From the NCBI GenBank assembly GCA_018336015.1, contig JAGXQZ010000086.1, positions 1 through 32,538 on the forward strand: DNA of 32,538 nucleotides. Reading direction: 5' to 3'. Of this stretch, positions 6,715-15,630 are shown one piece after another. Within the stretch, counting starts at the first letter, position 1; each line of letters begins with the position of its first letter. A program made the translations under genes and the position numbers. The notes under the pieces were generated by a model. The model was given only the letters and a program-made list of their open reading frames with translations. It searched no databases and was not told the DNA's origin. The stretch comes from Algoriphagus sp. (GTDB lineage Bacteria > Bacteroidota > Bacteroidia > Cytophagales > Cyclobacteriaceae).

Positions 6715-7128
6715 ATGTCTCTTCCCAAAATCACCGTCCAAGCCCTTGTTTCCGCGCCTTTAGCCACCGTATGGGAGCGATATACCAAACCCGAGCACAT
6801 CACCCAATGGAATTTTGCACATGAGAGTTGGCACTGTCCTGCCGCATCCAATGACATGCAGGTGGGTGGAAAATACTTTGCGAGAATGGAAGCACGGGAC
6901 GGTAGCTTTGGGTTTGACTTTGAGGCAATTTACTTGGATGTAAAGCCCTTGGAATCTTACAGCTACGAGTTTGGTGGCAGAGTATGTCAGGTGGAATTTC
7001 AAGAAATCGACGGAAAGACAGAAGTAAAGGTGAGCTTTGACCCCGAAACTGAAAACTCTTTAGAGCTTCAACAAAACGGTTGGCAGTCGATTTTGGATAA
7101 TTTCAAAAATTACGCTGAGCGGGGCTGA
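6715..7128 (+). CDS. SRPBCC (AHSA1/START-like) domain protein
   Basis: 137 aa, the length of a single SRPBCC domain. The beginning KITVQALVSAPLATVWERYT followed by PEHITQWNF is the signature of the AHSA1-like ligand-binding fold. The C-terminal helix ends with NGWQSILDNFKNYAE, also typical of the family. Probably cytoplasmic and monomeric or dimeric, with a hydrophobic cavity; ligand and role unknown. It stands alone, with an AT-rich leader upstream and no operon partner. Confidence 0.85.
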   Translation: MSLPKITVQALVSAPLATVWERYTKPEHITQWNFAHESWHCPAASNDMQVGGKYFARMEARDGSFGFDFEAIYLDVKPLESYSYEFGGRVCQVEFQEIDGKTEVKVSFDPETENSLELQQNGWQSILDNFKNYAERG

Positions 7129-7208
7129 GAAATAGTTTTGAACTCTGTCAAACAGGAGTTTAGGAAATATTTGAAGAATATTTGGCTTCCATCATCCTGC
7201 ATTAACTC

Positions 7209-7559
7209 ATGGAAAATCATAAAATCTTTAAAATGGCTTTTGCCAGCGTGTATCCACACTATGTGGCCAAAGCTGAGCGAAAAGGAAGAACCAAAGACGA
7301 AGTGGATGAGATCATTTGTTGGCTGACTGGCTATGATTTGACCGGTCTCCGAAATCAAATCGATCTGAAAAAGGATTTTGAATCCTTCTTTGCAGAGTCA
7401 CCTTCCTATCATCCCAATGCTTCTCAGATTACTGGAGTGATTTGCGGATACCGAGTAGAGGAGATTGCTGACCCGCTTATGCAGAAAATCCGACAGTTGG
7501 ATAAGTTGATCGATGAGCTGGCCAAAGGGAAAAAGATGGAAAAGATTCTAAGAACCTGA
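7209..7559 (+). CDS. DUF2200 family protein
   Basis: 116 aa, small soluble protein. The segment [23 protein letters not shown] followed by [14 protein letters not shown] matches my recollection of DUF2200, and the family's typical length is the same. The C-terminus is lysine-rich and helical. No catalytic motif is evident. It follows the SRPBCC gene by 80 bases in the same direction and might be co-transcribed. Function unknown. Confidence 0.8.
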   Translation: MENHKIFKMAFASVYPHYVAKAERKGRTKDEVDEIICWLTGYDLTGLRNQIDLKKDFESFFAESPSYHPNASQITGVICGYRVEEIADPLMQKIRQLDKLIDELAKGKKMEKILRT

Positions 7560-7693
7560 AATCTATTCGGATTCCTTTCACTATCCTTTGAACTCTAATT
7601 GCTCCAGAAGATCATTCCTTTATCAAGCATTTCCAAGATTTGCCGAACCATGTTTTTCCAAATTTGTTACGTTGGAGTAATTAGCTAACCCAC

Positions 7694-8497
7694 ATGGATT
7701 TCAATCTCGACTGGCTTCTTTCCACTGATTATACCCAACCCAAAAATTTTATTGTCATTTCCAGTATCCTGCTTGCCGGGATTTTCTTAAGGTATTTGGC
7801 CCTTGCATGGATCTACCATGAGGCGGTGTACAAACGGCTTGGAGACAAGATGCCCTTCCGAAGACTTCATGAGCAAATCCGGTTACCACAAGTGAAGACC
7901 GAAATCTGGTACTCATTTTTAGGTGCGATCATCTTTGCCGTGGCAGGTGCGCTCATGTTGATTTTCTGGCAAAAAGGCTATTCACAGCTATATTCTACAC
8001 TTACATGGTGGGATATCCTTTGGATTCCGTTCAGCTATTTCGCAGCACTCTTTATCCATGAGACCTATTACTACTGGCTGCATCGCTGGATGCATCAACC
8101 CAAAGTGATCCGACATTTTCACCACATCCACCACAATAGTCTGTACACAAGCTCCTTCACTTCATTTTCCTTTCATCCCATTGAAGCTGGATTACAAGCC
8201 ATCTTCTTGCCTGTATTGGTCCTTTTTCTACCCATGCACTTCCTTGTACTTATTGCACTTTTGATCACCATGTCCATTACAGCGGTAATCAACCACGCTG
8301 GAGTAGAGGTATATCCAAATCAAGCGCTCAATTCAAAGTTTTTTCGATGGATGGTAGGTGCGACTCATCACGACATGCATCATCTGAAATATCGCTGCAA
8401 CTTTGGCCTTTATTTCACCTTTTGGGATGTGTGGATGAAGACCGAGGACTCGGGTTTTGAAAAAAGATTTGAGGCCCATACTCAAAGAAGAAATTAA
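7694..8497 (+). CDS. Sterol desaturase/fatty acid hydroxylase superfamily membrane protein
   Basis: 267 aa integral membrane diiron enzyme. The histidine clusters of the family are present: HETYYYWLHRWMH (H122, H130, H134), HFHHIHHNS (H141-H147), H161, H201 and HHDMHH (H225-H230). Hydrophobic segments lie near residues 18-40, 72-92, 108-122 and 170-198. The family hydroxylates or desaturates lipids, sterols, carotenoids or fatty acyl chains using O2. The substrate cannot be told from the sequence. No redox partner gene is adjacent. Confidence 0.88.
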   Translation: MDFNLDWLLSTDYTQPKNFIVISSILLAGIFLRYLALAWIYHEAVYKRLGDKMPFRRLHEQIRLPQVKTEIWYSFLGAIIFAVAGALMLIFWQKGYSQLYSTLTWWDILWIPFSYFAALFIHETYYYWLHRWMHQPKVIRHFHHIHHNSLYTSSFTSFSFHPIEAGLQAIFLPVLVLFLPMHFLVLIALLITMSITAVINHAGVEVYPNQALNSKFFRWMVGATHHDMHHLKYRCNFGLYFTFWDVWMKTEDSGFEKRFEAHTQRRN

Positions 8498-8804
8498 TTT
8501 TGAGCGGTATGAATTTGGGCTTTGAAGGTTGTACTAAAGGTTAAATATTTGAAAAGAAAAGAGAGAATGCTAAGGTTCTCTAACAGCTTATTTTGAAAGA
8601 TCTGGCCAGAACGCTTGAATTCAGTTTTCAATTCACCTCAAATCGGAATTATATTTTTTTATGATATGAATGCTGATTAGTTATTTAAACACTCCTTTCA
8701 GGTGCCATTCATCAAGAAAACTCCTGATTTTCTAAAAAAATCATAATTATCAGCTTGAAACTATTTTACTTTGTAACCAGTTAATGGACTGATTCAAAGA
8801 ATCC
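8498..8804. other. AT-rich intergenic region, no gene found
   Basis: About 300 bases without a supportable ORF, hairpin or repeat. TTTACTTTG at about 8767-8775 is a near match to a -7 element for the following small ORF, but no well-placed TTG is visible. Confidence 0.4.
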
Positions 8805-9206
8805 ATGTCCGACACTAAACCCAACAACCGAATAAACTTCTTTCTGACGATTCAAACCATGAGATGGATCTTAGTGATTACTCTCTTCTTTGTAGGTCTT
8901 GGAACTTTTCCTGTTGGGCAAGATCTACCTCCATCTACGGCTAGCATTTCGGAAACTCCGGATCTGCAAACGCAATACCTCGATGTATTTCAGTTTGACT
9001 TTTCAGATCTGATTCCAGCAGAGGCTAGAGTCAGAACCTCCTCTTCCTCTTCTCAACGGCTAAAAAACGAACGTAGCTCCTACGTTTTTGAGCTTCAAGG
9101 ATTAGTCTTTCTGCACTGCAAAGTGGAGAAATCCTATTCAGAAATTCATGTTGACAAATACCTTAAGCAATTAATTCAGTACACCATACAGGTTAACGCT
9201 CCTTGA
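8805..9206 (+). CDS. Hypothetical single-pass membrane or secreted protein
   Basis: 133 aa, not recognised. Residues 20-38 are hydrophobic (MRWILVITLFFVGLGTF), suggesting an uncleaved signal anchor or a signal peptide starting from the internal Met at 19. The rest is polar with a serine run (TSSSSSQ) and a C-terminal stretch that could pack as a small alpha/beta domain (EIHVDKYLKQLIQYTI). It ends 77 bases before the RND adaptor gene in the same direction, so it may be a leader gene of that efflux operon, where a TetR regulator is often found instead. It could also be a lineage-specific orphan. Confidence 0.5.
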   Translation: MSDTKPNNRINFFLTIQTMRWILVITLFFVGLGTFPVGQDLPPSTASISETPDLQTQYLDVFQFDFSDLIPAEARVRTSSSSSQRLKNERSSYVFELQGLVFLHCKVEKSYSEIHVDKYLKQLIQYTIQVNAP

Positions 9207-9283
9207 CCTGATTTTTTCAATTCGCTTTTAGTACCCTCAGACAATAGCCCTGTTGTCGTTCTACCTCATTTATTTCTATTCTT

Positions 9284-10462
9284 ATGAAAACTGAAAAACT
9301 CAACTTGTTTTCCGGAGTGAAGACATTTGTATCTACCGCTTTGACTTTGGTGATGATGTCAGGTATCCTCGCGTCCTGCACCGAAGGAAATTCAAAAAAC
9401 AACAAAGAAAATGAAGCGCTAAGCGTGCCTGTTTTGGAGCTTCAGCCTCAGTCTGTGGAAGTACCTCAGACCTATATCGCCGACATCCAAGCGGTACAAT
9501 TTGTGGAAGTCCGTTCCAAAGTGGAAGGTTTTGTGGACCGTATTTTCGTGGACGAAGGCCAGTACGTGAAAAAGGGCCAAACCCTATTCCAGCTTTCATC
9601 GGCCGAGTACAACGAGATGGTCAACTCAGCACGTGCAAATCTTGCCAAAGCAAAAGCTGAGCAAACTGCCGCTAAAGTCGAAATGGAACGCCTTCAGATT
9701 TTGGTAAACAAAAAGATCATCTCCAACTCTGAATTGGAATTGGCTAAATCCAAAAAAGCAGTAGCTGATTCTCACATTGCAGAAGCTGAGTCTTTGCTAA
9801 AATCAGCACAAACAGGCCTTTCTTACACCACGGTAAGGGCACCATTCGACGGCTTGGTGGATAGAATCCCCCACAAGATTGGCAGTCTAGTAACTGAAAA
9901 CGATTTGCTGACTTCCATCACTGACATATCTTCCATTTTCGCCTATTACAAAGTCAATGAAAATGAATACCTGAACTTCATGAGAGACAAAATCGAAAGC
10001 GGTGCAGATACATTTTCCGAACAACTGACCCTGATTCTATCAGATGGAGAAAAGTATGGCCAAAAAGGCAAACTGGAAACGACCGAAGGCGATATCGAGT
10101 CAGGCACGGGTTCTATCGGATTCCGTGTGCGTTTTCCAAATCCTGACAACTTGATCAAACACGGTGCTTCTGGCAAAATCGAAATGATGTCCAAGTTGGA
10201 TGAGGTCTATTTGATTCCTCAGAAATCTACTTTTGAGATTCAGGACTTCACCTATGTATATGTCGTGGACAAAGACAATACGGTAAAAGTGAGAAGCTTC
10301 AAGCCCCTTCAGCGATACGATATCTACTACATCGCAGACGGTTTCCAGCCAGGTGATAAGATTGTATTTGAAGGAATTCAGCAAGTAAAAGATGGGTCTA
10401 AAGTAGTACCTCAGGCAGTAGCTGCAGCCGATGTCTACCATGATCTGATCAGTTCCCGTTAA
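9284..10462 (+). CDS. RND efflux periplasmic adaptor (AcrA-like lipoprotein)
   Basis: 392 aa membrane-fusion protein. The signal sequence ends in a lipobox (LASC, Cys32), so it should be lipid-anchored in the inner membrane facing the periplasm. A lipoyl half-motif (KVEGFVDRIFVDEGQYVKKGQTLFQL) precedes a helical hairpin at about residues 115-170, then the second lipoyl half (TTVRAPFDGLVDRIPHKIGSLV), a beta-barrel and a membrane-proximal domain. It bridges the permease encoded next (24 bases downstream) and the outer-membrane factor. First enzyme-complex gene of a three-gene tripartite pump operon. Confidence 0.95.
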   Translation: MKTEKLNLFSGVKTFVSTALTLVMMSGILASCTEGNSKNNKENEALSVPVLELQPQSVEVPQTYIADIQAVQFVEVRSKVEGFVDRIFVDEGQYVKKGQTLFQLSSAEYNEMVNSARANLAKAKAEQTAAKVEMERLQILVNKKIISNSELELAKSKKAVADSHIAEAESLLKSAQTGLSYTTVRAPFDGLVDRIPHKIGSLVTENDLLTSITDISSIFAYYKVNENEYLNFMRDKIESGADTFSEQLTLILSDGEKYGQKGKLETTEGDIESGTGSIGFRVRFPNPDNLIKHGASGKIEMMSKLDEVYLIPQKSTFEIQDFTYVYVVDKDNTVKVRSFKPLQRYDIYYIADGFQPGDKIVFEGIQQVKDGSKVVPQAVAAADVYHDLISSR

Positions 10463-10486
10463 TCCAAACGCTAACTCACCCCTTAC

Positions 10487-13400
10487 ATGCTGGAATTATT
10501 TATCAGGAGACCGATTCTCTCGACGGTCATTTCTGTGTTCATTACGTTGCTGGGTATCTTGGCGCTGACCTCGCTGCCGATCACCCAGTTTCCCGATATC
10601 GTACCTCCTGCCGTGACGGTAACCGCCCGATATACCGGTGCCAATGCCGAAGTATTAGCCAAAGCCGTAGCGACTCCACTTGAACGCGCCATCAATGGTG
10701 TACCGGGAATGGAGTACATGACTTCTGTAAATACCAATGACGGTATTTCCCTGATCAACATTGTCTTCAAGGTAGGAACTGACCCTGACCAGGCTGCAGT
10801 AAACGTGCAGAACCGGGTGGCGACTGTACTGGATGAACTTCCCGAGGAGGTAATCCGGGCGGGTGTACAGACAGAAAAGGAAGTAAACTCCATGCTTCTT
10901 TACCTAAACCTCACCACTTCGGATACCACTCAGGATGAAAAGTTTGTGTACAATTTTGCCGATATCAATATCCTTCCTGAATTGAAGCGTATTGATGGAG
11001 TAGGTCGTGCAGAAATTATGGGGATGAAAGACTACGCGATGCGGGTGTGGCTGAAGCCGGACCGTCTTGCCGCCTACGACCTTTCGCCCCAAGACGTCAC
11101 GGAAGCCATCCGTGCCCAAAACGTCGAAGCAGCACCAGGTAAATCCGGTATTTCCTCAGACCGCGATCCACAGGCATTACAGTATGTATTGAAATACACA
11201 GGGAAGTTTAATCAGGAGGAAAACTATGAAAACATCACATTAAAGGCGCTTCCTGACGGTTCGTTGCTAAAACTGAAAGACGTGGCAGACATCCAGTTTG
11301 ACGCCTTGGAATACTCGATGGTATCCATGACAGATGGCAAGCCCTCAGCTTCCATCATGATTAAGCAGCGTCCTGGTTCGAATGCACGGGAAGTAATCTC
11401 CAACATCAAAGCCAAAATGGAGGAAATCCAAGGCTCTTCCTTCCCTCCAGGCATGACTTTCAACGTGTCTTATGACGTCAGCAGATTCTTGGATGCGTCA
11501 ATCTATGAAGTAGTAAAGACCTTGATAGAAGCCTTCTTACTGGTATTCATCGTAGTGTTTTTGTTCCTTCAGGATTTCAGATCCACCTTGATTCCGGCGA
11601 TTGCTGTTCCTGTTTCGCTGGTGGGAACGCTCTTCTTCATGCAGCTTTTTGGCTTTTCGATCAACCTACTTACCCTTTTCGCACTCGTACTTGCGATCGG
11701 CATTGTGGTGGATAATGCCATCGTAGTCGTAGAAGCTGTGCACGTGAAGATGCATGAGCTCAAAATGAATGCCCTTGATGCTACCATAGCTGCGATGAAA
11801 GAAATCGGCGGTGCGATCGTGGCAATTACTTTGGTGATGTCGGCGGTGTTTATTCCGGTGAGTTTCCTTTCCGGACCGGTGGGGATTTTCTACCGACAAT
11901 TTTCACTGACCTTGGCGATTGCGATTGTGATCTCAGGGATCAATGCCTTGACACTTTCCCCTGCCCTTTGCGCGATGATGCTCAAGCCGATGCACCATGC
12001 CGGGAAAGGAAAAGAAAATGCGTTACAGAAGTTTTTCAATGGCTTTAACGCCAAATACGATGCCCTGGCAGGTAAATACCTGACTGTATTGAAAAGTATC
12101 GCCAACCGAAAAACCATCACCTATGGAGGTCTTGTATTGTTTTTTGTGTTGACTTATGGGATGATTTCATTTATTCCAACAGGCTTTATCCCGAATGAAG
12201 ACCAAGGGATGATTTATGTCAACGTGACCACACCTCCGGGAGCAACGGTGGACCGAACTTCCGAAATCATGGACGAAGTGCAAGCCGCGCTTTTGCCTTT
12301 GGAGGAAGTCGAGACCGTATCCACCCTTGCAGGATATTCCCTTTTGACTGAAACAGCCGGTGCTTCTTTTGGCATGGGAATGATCAACTTAGCCCCTTGG
12401 GATGCCCGCGAAAAAGATGTCAATGAGCTAATCGCTGATTACACTGAGCGCACTTCTCATATCAAAGGTGCGGATATCCAGTTTTTGGCACCTCCACCGG
12501 TACCTGGATTTGGAAATGCTTCTGGGTTTGAGCTTCGATTGCAAGATCGTTCAGGAGGAAATCTGGATAATATGGCACGGGTGAATGAAGAGTTTATCAA
12601 GGCTCTAAACGACCGCCCTGAAATCGAAGGTGCATTTACCAACTTTGACCCGAGCTTTCCTCAGTTCCTTCTCAGTGTGGATCATGACAAAGCTGCAAAG
12701 CTCGGTGTATCTGTGAGTGAATCGATGGAAACCTTGCAGAGTTACATCGGATCTTATTATGCTTCCAACTTTATCCGATACGGAATGATGTACAAGGTGA
12801 TGATTCAGGCTTCACCTGAGTACAGAACTTCGCCTGAATCACTCTTGGAAATGTATGCCAAAAACAAGGATGGGGAAATGGTACCTTACTCCAACTTTGT
12901 GAGCCTCGAGCGAGTCTACGGTCCGGAGCAGCTGACGCGATACAACATGTTTACTTCAGCATTGATCTCAGGAGATGCGGCTCCGGGATATTCTTCGGGT
13001 GACGCGATTAAAGCAGTAGAAGAAGTAGCATCGGCTACCCTTCCTCGGGGATATGACATCGACTGGTCAGGTATTACCCGAGAGCAAATCGCCTCCGGTA
13101 ATCAGGCGGTTTACATCTTCTTGATCTGTCTGGTCTTTGTGTACCTACTTTTGGCTGCCCAGTACGAAAGCTACATGCTTCCACTTCCGGTGATTCTTTC
13201 ACTGCCTGCGGGGATCTTTGGTTCGTATTTCTTCCTTCAATTGGTCGGCTTACAAAACGACATTTATGCCCAAGTTTCCTTGGTCATGCTGATCGGTTTG
13301 CTAGGTAAAAACGCCATTTTGATCATCGAGATCGCGATTCAAAACCGTGCTAAAGGCATCTCAATTCTACAGAGTGCCATCAATGGTGGGGTGGAGCGTC

Positions 13401-13654
13401 TCCGACCGATTTTGATGACCTCATTTGCCTTCATCTGTGGTTTGATTCCTCTGACCATTGCTTCCGGTGCAGGCGCTATCGGTAACCGAACCATCGGAAC
13501 TGCCGCTGCGGGAGGAATGCTCATCGGCACCGTGATCGGTGTGTTTTTGATCCCTGGCTTGTATGTGGTTTTTGAAACCATCGACACCAAAATGAAAGAA
13601 AAGAAAGCCAAACGACTCCAAGTCTCTACACAAATCCAGGAAGCTCACGTATGA
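10487..13654 (+). CDS. HAE1-type RND multidrug efflux permease (AcrB-like)
   Basis: 1055 aa, normal for AcrB-like pumps. It has the N-terminal FIRRPILSTVISVFITLLGILAL TM1 pattern, two large periplasmic loops and 12 expected TM helices. The TM4 proton-relay segment reads GIVVDNAIVVVE: the first Asp is kept (D409), the second, matching AcrB D408, is Asn. The TM10 lysine (GLLGKNAIL) and the TM11 RLRPILMTS block are kept. It exports hydrophobic or amphiphilic compounds by proton antiport with the adaptor and outer-membrane factor encoded on either side. The stop overlaps the next start (ATGA). Confidence 0.95.
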   Translation: MLELFIRRPILSTVISVFITLLGILALTSLPITQFPDIVPPAVTVTARYTGANAEVLAKAVATPLERAINGVPGMEYMTSVNTNDGISLINIVFKVGTDPDQAAVNVQNRVATVLDELPEEVIRAGVQTEKEVNSMLLYLNLTTSDTTQDEKFVYNFADINILPELKRIDGVGRAEIMGMKDYAMRVWLKPDRLAAYDLSPQDVTEAIRAQNVEAAPGKSGISSDRDPQALQYVLKYTGKFNQEENYENITLKALPDGSLLKLKDVADIQFDALEYSMVSMTDGKPSASIMIKQRPGSNAREVISNIKAKMEEIQGSSFPPGMTFNVSYDVSRFLDASIYEVVKTLIEAFLLVFIVVFLFLQDFRSTLIPAIAVPVSLVGTLFFMQLFGFSINLLTLFALVLAIGIVVDNAIVVVEAVHVKMHELKMNALDATIAAMKEIGGAIVAITLVMSAVFIPVSFLSGPVGIFYRQFSLTLAIAIVISGINALTLSPALCAMMLKPMHHAGKGKENALQKFFNGFNAKYDALAGKYLTVLKSIANRKTITYGGLVLFFVLTYGMISFIPTGFIPNEDQGMIYVNVTTPPGATVDRTSEIMDEVQAALLPLEEVETVSTLAGYSLLTETAGASFGMGMINLAPWDAREKDVNELIADYTERTSHIKGADIQFLAPPPVPGFGNASGFELRLQDRSGGNLDNMARVNEEFIKALNDRPEIEGAFTNFDPSFPQFLLSVDHDKAAKLGVSVSESMETLQSYIGSYYASNFIRYGMMYKVMIQASPEYRTSPESLLEMYAKNKDGEMVPYSNFVSLERVYGPEQLTRYNMFTSALISGDAAPGYSSGDAIKAVEEVASATLPRGYDIDWSGITREQIASGNQAVYIFLICLVFVYLLLAAQYESYMLPLPVILSLPAGIFGSYFFLQLVGLQNDIYAQVSLVMLIGLLGKNAILIIEIAIQNRAKGISILQSAINGGVERLRPILMTSFAFICGLIPLTIASGAGAIGNRTIGTAAAGGMLIGTVIGVFLIPGLYVVFETIDTKMKEKKAKRLQVSTQIQEAHV

Positions 13655-15090
13655 AAAAAATAGCAATTGCATGCGTACTGGGGCTGGTATTGGCTTCAGG
13701 ATGCAAAGTGGGTGAGGTCACAAAACCTCAATCCAGAATAAACTTACCGGGTGAATTTGCGACAGTGGAAGCTCCGGTAGCTGATTCCGTAGCGCAGGTT
13801 TCCTGGGAGAGTTTTTTCAAAGATGAAAATCTCAAAACCCTGATTTCTTCTGCTTTGAGCAACAATCAGGACAATCTCATGACCCTCGAGCGAATCAAAG
13901 CCGCGAGGGCCTCCATGATGGCTGCCAAATCGGGTCTTTTCCCAGCAGTATCCGGAATGGCGGGTGCAAGCCGTCGGAAGTTTGGAGAATATACCATGGA
14001 TGGGGTGGGAAATTTTGACACCAACCTATCTGATAATATCACTGAGGACAAAAGGATACCGGATCCTTACCGTGATTTTATCATCGGAGCAAATTTCAAC
14101 TGGGAAGTGGATGTCTGGGGAAAACTCAGAAATCAAAAACGCGCTGCGGCTTCGAGGTATTTAGCCTCAGAGGAGTTTGCCAAAAGTGTGCGCACTTGGT
14201 TGGTTTCGGATGTGGCTACTACCTACTATGAACTCTTGGCCATCGATGCAGAGATTCAAGTGTTGAATGAAAACATTCGACTTCAGGATCTAGCGCTTCA
14301 GCTCATCATCGAACTGAAAGAAGGCGGAAGAGCCAATCAATTGGCCATCGATCAATTTGAAGCCTTGGTACTCAACTCCAAGTCTCAATTGGAGGCAAAG
14401 CTGAGAGAGCAGAAAACCCTGGAATATGCGCTTACCCGATTGGTAGGCCGAGTGGAAGTGGACATGAGCCGCACCAATTTGGATGAAGCCGTGGATACCC
14501 CAAAAGTGATGGAAATCGGGATTCCTGCCCAGCTGATCCAGTCAAGACCTGATGTCCGCGAAGCTGAATTAAATCTGCAGGCGACCAATTTCAACGTCTC
14601 CGCAGCCAAAGCAGCTTTCTACCCTTCCATCAACCTCTTTGGTATGGCAGGATTCAATGCCTTTGAATTTTCCAAGCTCTTCTTCAATCCTGCCTCCACC
14701 ATGTATCAACTTGGAGCTGGATTAACAGCTCCGATTTTCAATAGAAGGCAGGTACAAACTGAGTTTGAACTGGCAAGAGCAGACCAGCAGGTAGCTTTGT
14801 TGGATTATGAAAAACGAACGTTAAATGCCTACCTCGAAGTACTTGATCTGGTCAACCAAATCAGTACGCTTGACAATCAATTGAAGCTTAAGGAAAATGA
14901 AGTAAACGTACTTCAGCGCTCTATCGAAAATTCCAACACGCTTTTCTCGGTAGGTTATGCCAATTACTTGGAAGTCATCACCGCACAGACACGAGCTTTG
15001 GAATCTGCGATCGAACTGGCAGATCTGAAAGCTTCCCGTCTTCAATCTCATGTGCAGCTTTATCGAGCACTGGGGGGAGGATGGAATTGA
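13651..15090 (+). CDS. Outer-membrane efflux lipoprotein (TolC/NodT family)
   Basis: 479 aa. The signal peptide ends with LASGC (Cys18), giving a lipid-anchored outer-membrane factor of the NodT type. Two outer-membrane-efflux repeats follow, each with long helices and a beta-hairpin; the second repeat includes AAFYPSINLFGMAG and GLTAPIFNRRQVQTEFELARADQQ, both typical. It forms the trimeric exit duct for the RND pump encoded upstream. Four-base overlap with the permease gene and a strong terminator 8 bases after the stop mark it as the last gene of the operon. Confidence 0.95.
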   Translation: MKKIAIACVLGLVLASGCKVGEVTKPQSRINLPGEFATVEAPVADSVAQVSWESFFKDENLKTLISSALSNNQDNLMTLERIKAARASMMAAKSGLFPAVSGMAGASRRKFGEYTMDGVGNFDTNLSDNITEDKRIPDPYRDFIIGANFNWEVDVWGKLRNQKRAAASRYLASEEFAKSVRTWLVSDVATTYYELLAIDAEIQVLNENIRLQDLALQLIIELKEGGRANQLAIDQFEALVLNSKSQLEAKLREQKTLEYALTRLVGRVEVDMSRTNLDEAVDTPKVMEIGIPAQLIQSRPDVREAELNLQATNFNVSAAKAAFYPSINLFGMAGFNAFEFSKLFFNPASTMYQLGAGLTAPIFNRRQVQTEFELARADQQVALLDYEKRTLNAYLEVLDLVNQISTLDNQLKLKENEVNVLQRSIENSNTLFSVGYANYLEVITAQTRALESAIELADLKASRLQSHVQLYRALGGGWN

Positions 15091-15097
15091 TACCAAC

Positions 15098-15127
15098 AAA
15101 AAAGACCGAATCACTTCGGTCTTTTTT
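15098..15127. terminator. Bidirectional intrinsic terminator
   Basis: Stem AAAAAAGACCGAA (15098-15110), loop TCAC, and exact complement TTCGGTCTTTTTT (15115-15127). The A-run and T-run on opposite sides give a U-tract in both transcripts. It lies between the outer-membrane factor stop (15090) and the convergent NTF2-like gene stop (15131), serving both. Confidence 0.93.
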
Positions 15128-15130
15128 GCT

Positions 15131-15562
15131 TTATGCAGGTTGAGGGAGCCGGAAAGCCTGTCTGGCTAGGAGCTTCCACATTCCCTTTTCCCGTGTCCAA
15201 ATCATCATTAGCCCGATATTTAGCGTATTCGTATTTCCGTTGGAAACTATACTTGCTTTGACATGGTGCCGCACGATGGCGAGATCTTTTTGAGGCATAC
15301 TGATTTCCAAATCCGAAATGTCCCAAGATTGGTAATCTGTTTTTTTGGAAGCAAAAACTGCTAAAAATTCCTCCTGATTCTCGATTACCCCACTGGAGTG
15401 TCCGTAGTCCAAATTTACCGAGGTGAGTTGACGGAGCGCTTCCACATTTTCGTCGAGCATGGCTAATCTGAGCTGAAAAACAGCCTCTTTGATCTCGGTG
15501 TCACTTTGGGAAAACGCCGGAATGCTGAGCAGCAAAAGGAAATAAATCAGAATTGCTTTCAT
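15131..15562 (-). CDS. Secreted NTF2-like (DUF4440/SnoaL-type) protein
   Basis: 143 aa. An N-terminal signal peptide (KAILIYFLLLLSIPAFSQ, cleavage near residue 19) is followed by an NTF2-like cone fold: an initial helix EIKEAVFQLRLAMLDENVEALRQLT, then LDYGHSSGVIENQEEFLAVF, and a C-terminal WTREKGMWKLLARQAFRL strand pair. These are standard DUF4440 features. Periplasmic or exported; ligand or activity unknown. It starts 68 bases from the divergent MpaB-like gene, so the two may share a promoter region. Confidence 0.85.
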   Translation of the reverse strand: MKAILIYFLLLLSIPAFSQSDTEIKEAVFQLRLAMLDENVEALRQLTSVNLDYGHSSGVIENQEEFLAVFASKKTDYQSWDISDLEISMPQKDLAIVRHHVKASIVSNGNTNTLNIGLMMIWTREKGMWKLLARQAFRLPQPA

Positions 15563-15630
15563 GGATTTTTGGGTTGATTTTGTTCAATTTAAGGAAATTT
15601 CGATTTCAAATTCTGCCAATTACTTTTTCT

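Noticed and set aside
9065..9089. Hairpin ACGTAG/CTACGT followed by Ts as a terminator
   Set aside because: Only six pairs, inside an open reading frame, with no gene end nearby.
15553..15630. Start of the MpaB-like gene at 15553
   Set aside because: It overlaps the divergent NTF2-like gene start and adds an unsupported hydrophobic lead. The Met at 15631 fits the family better.
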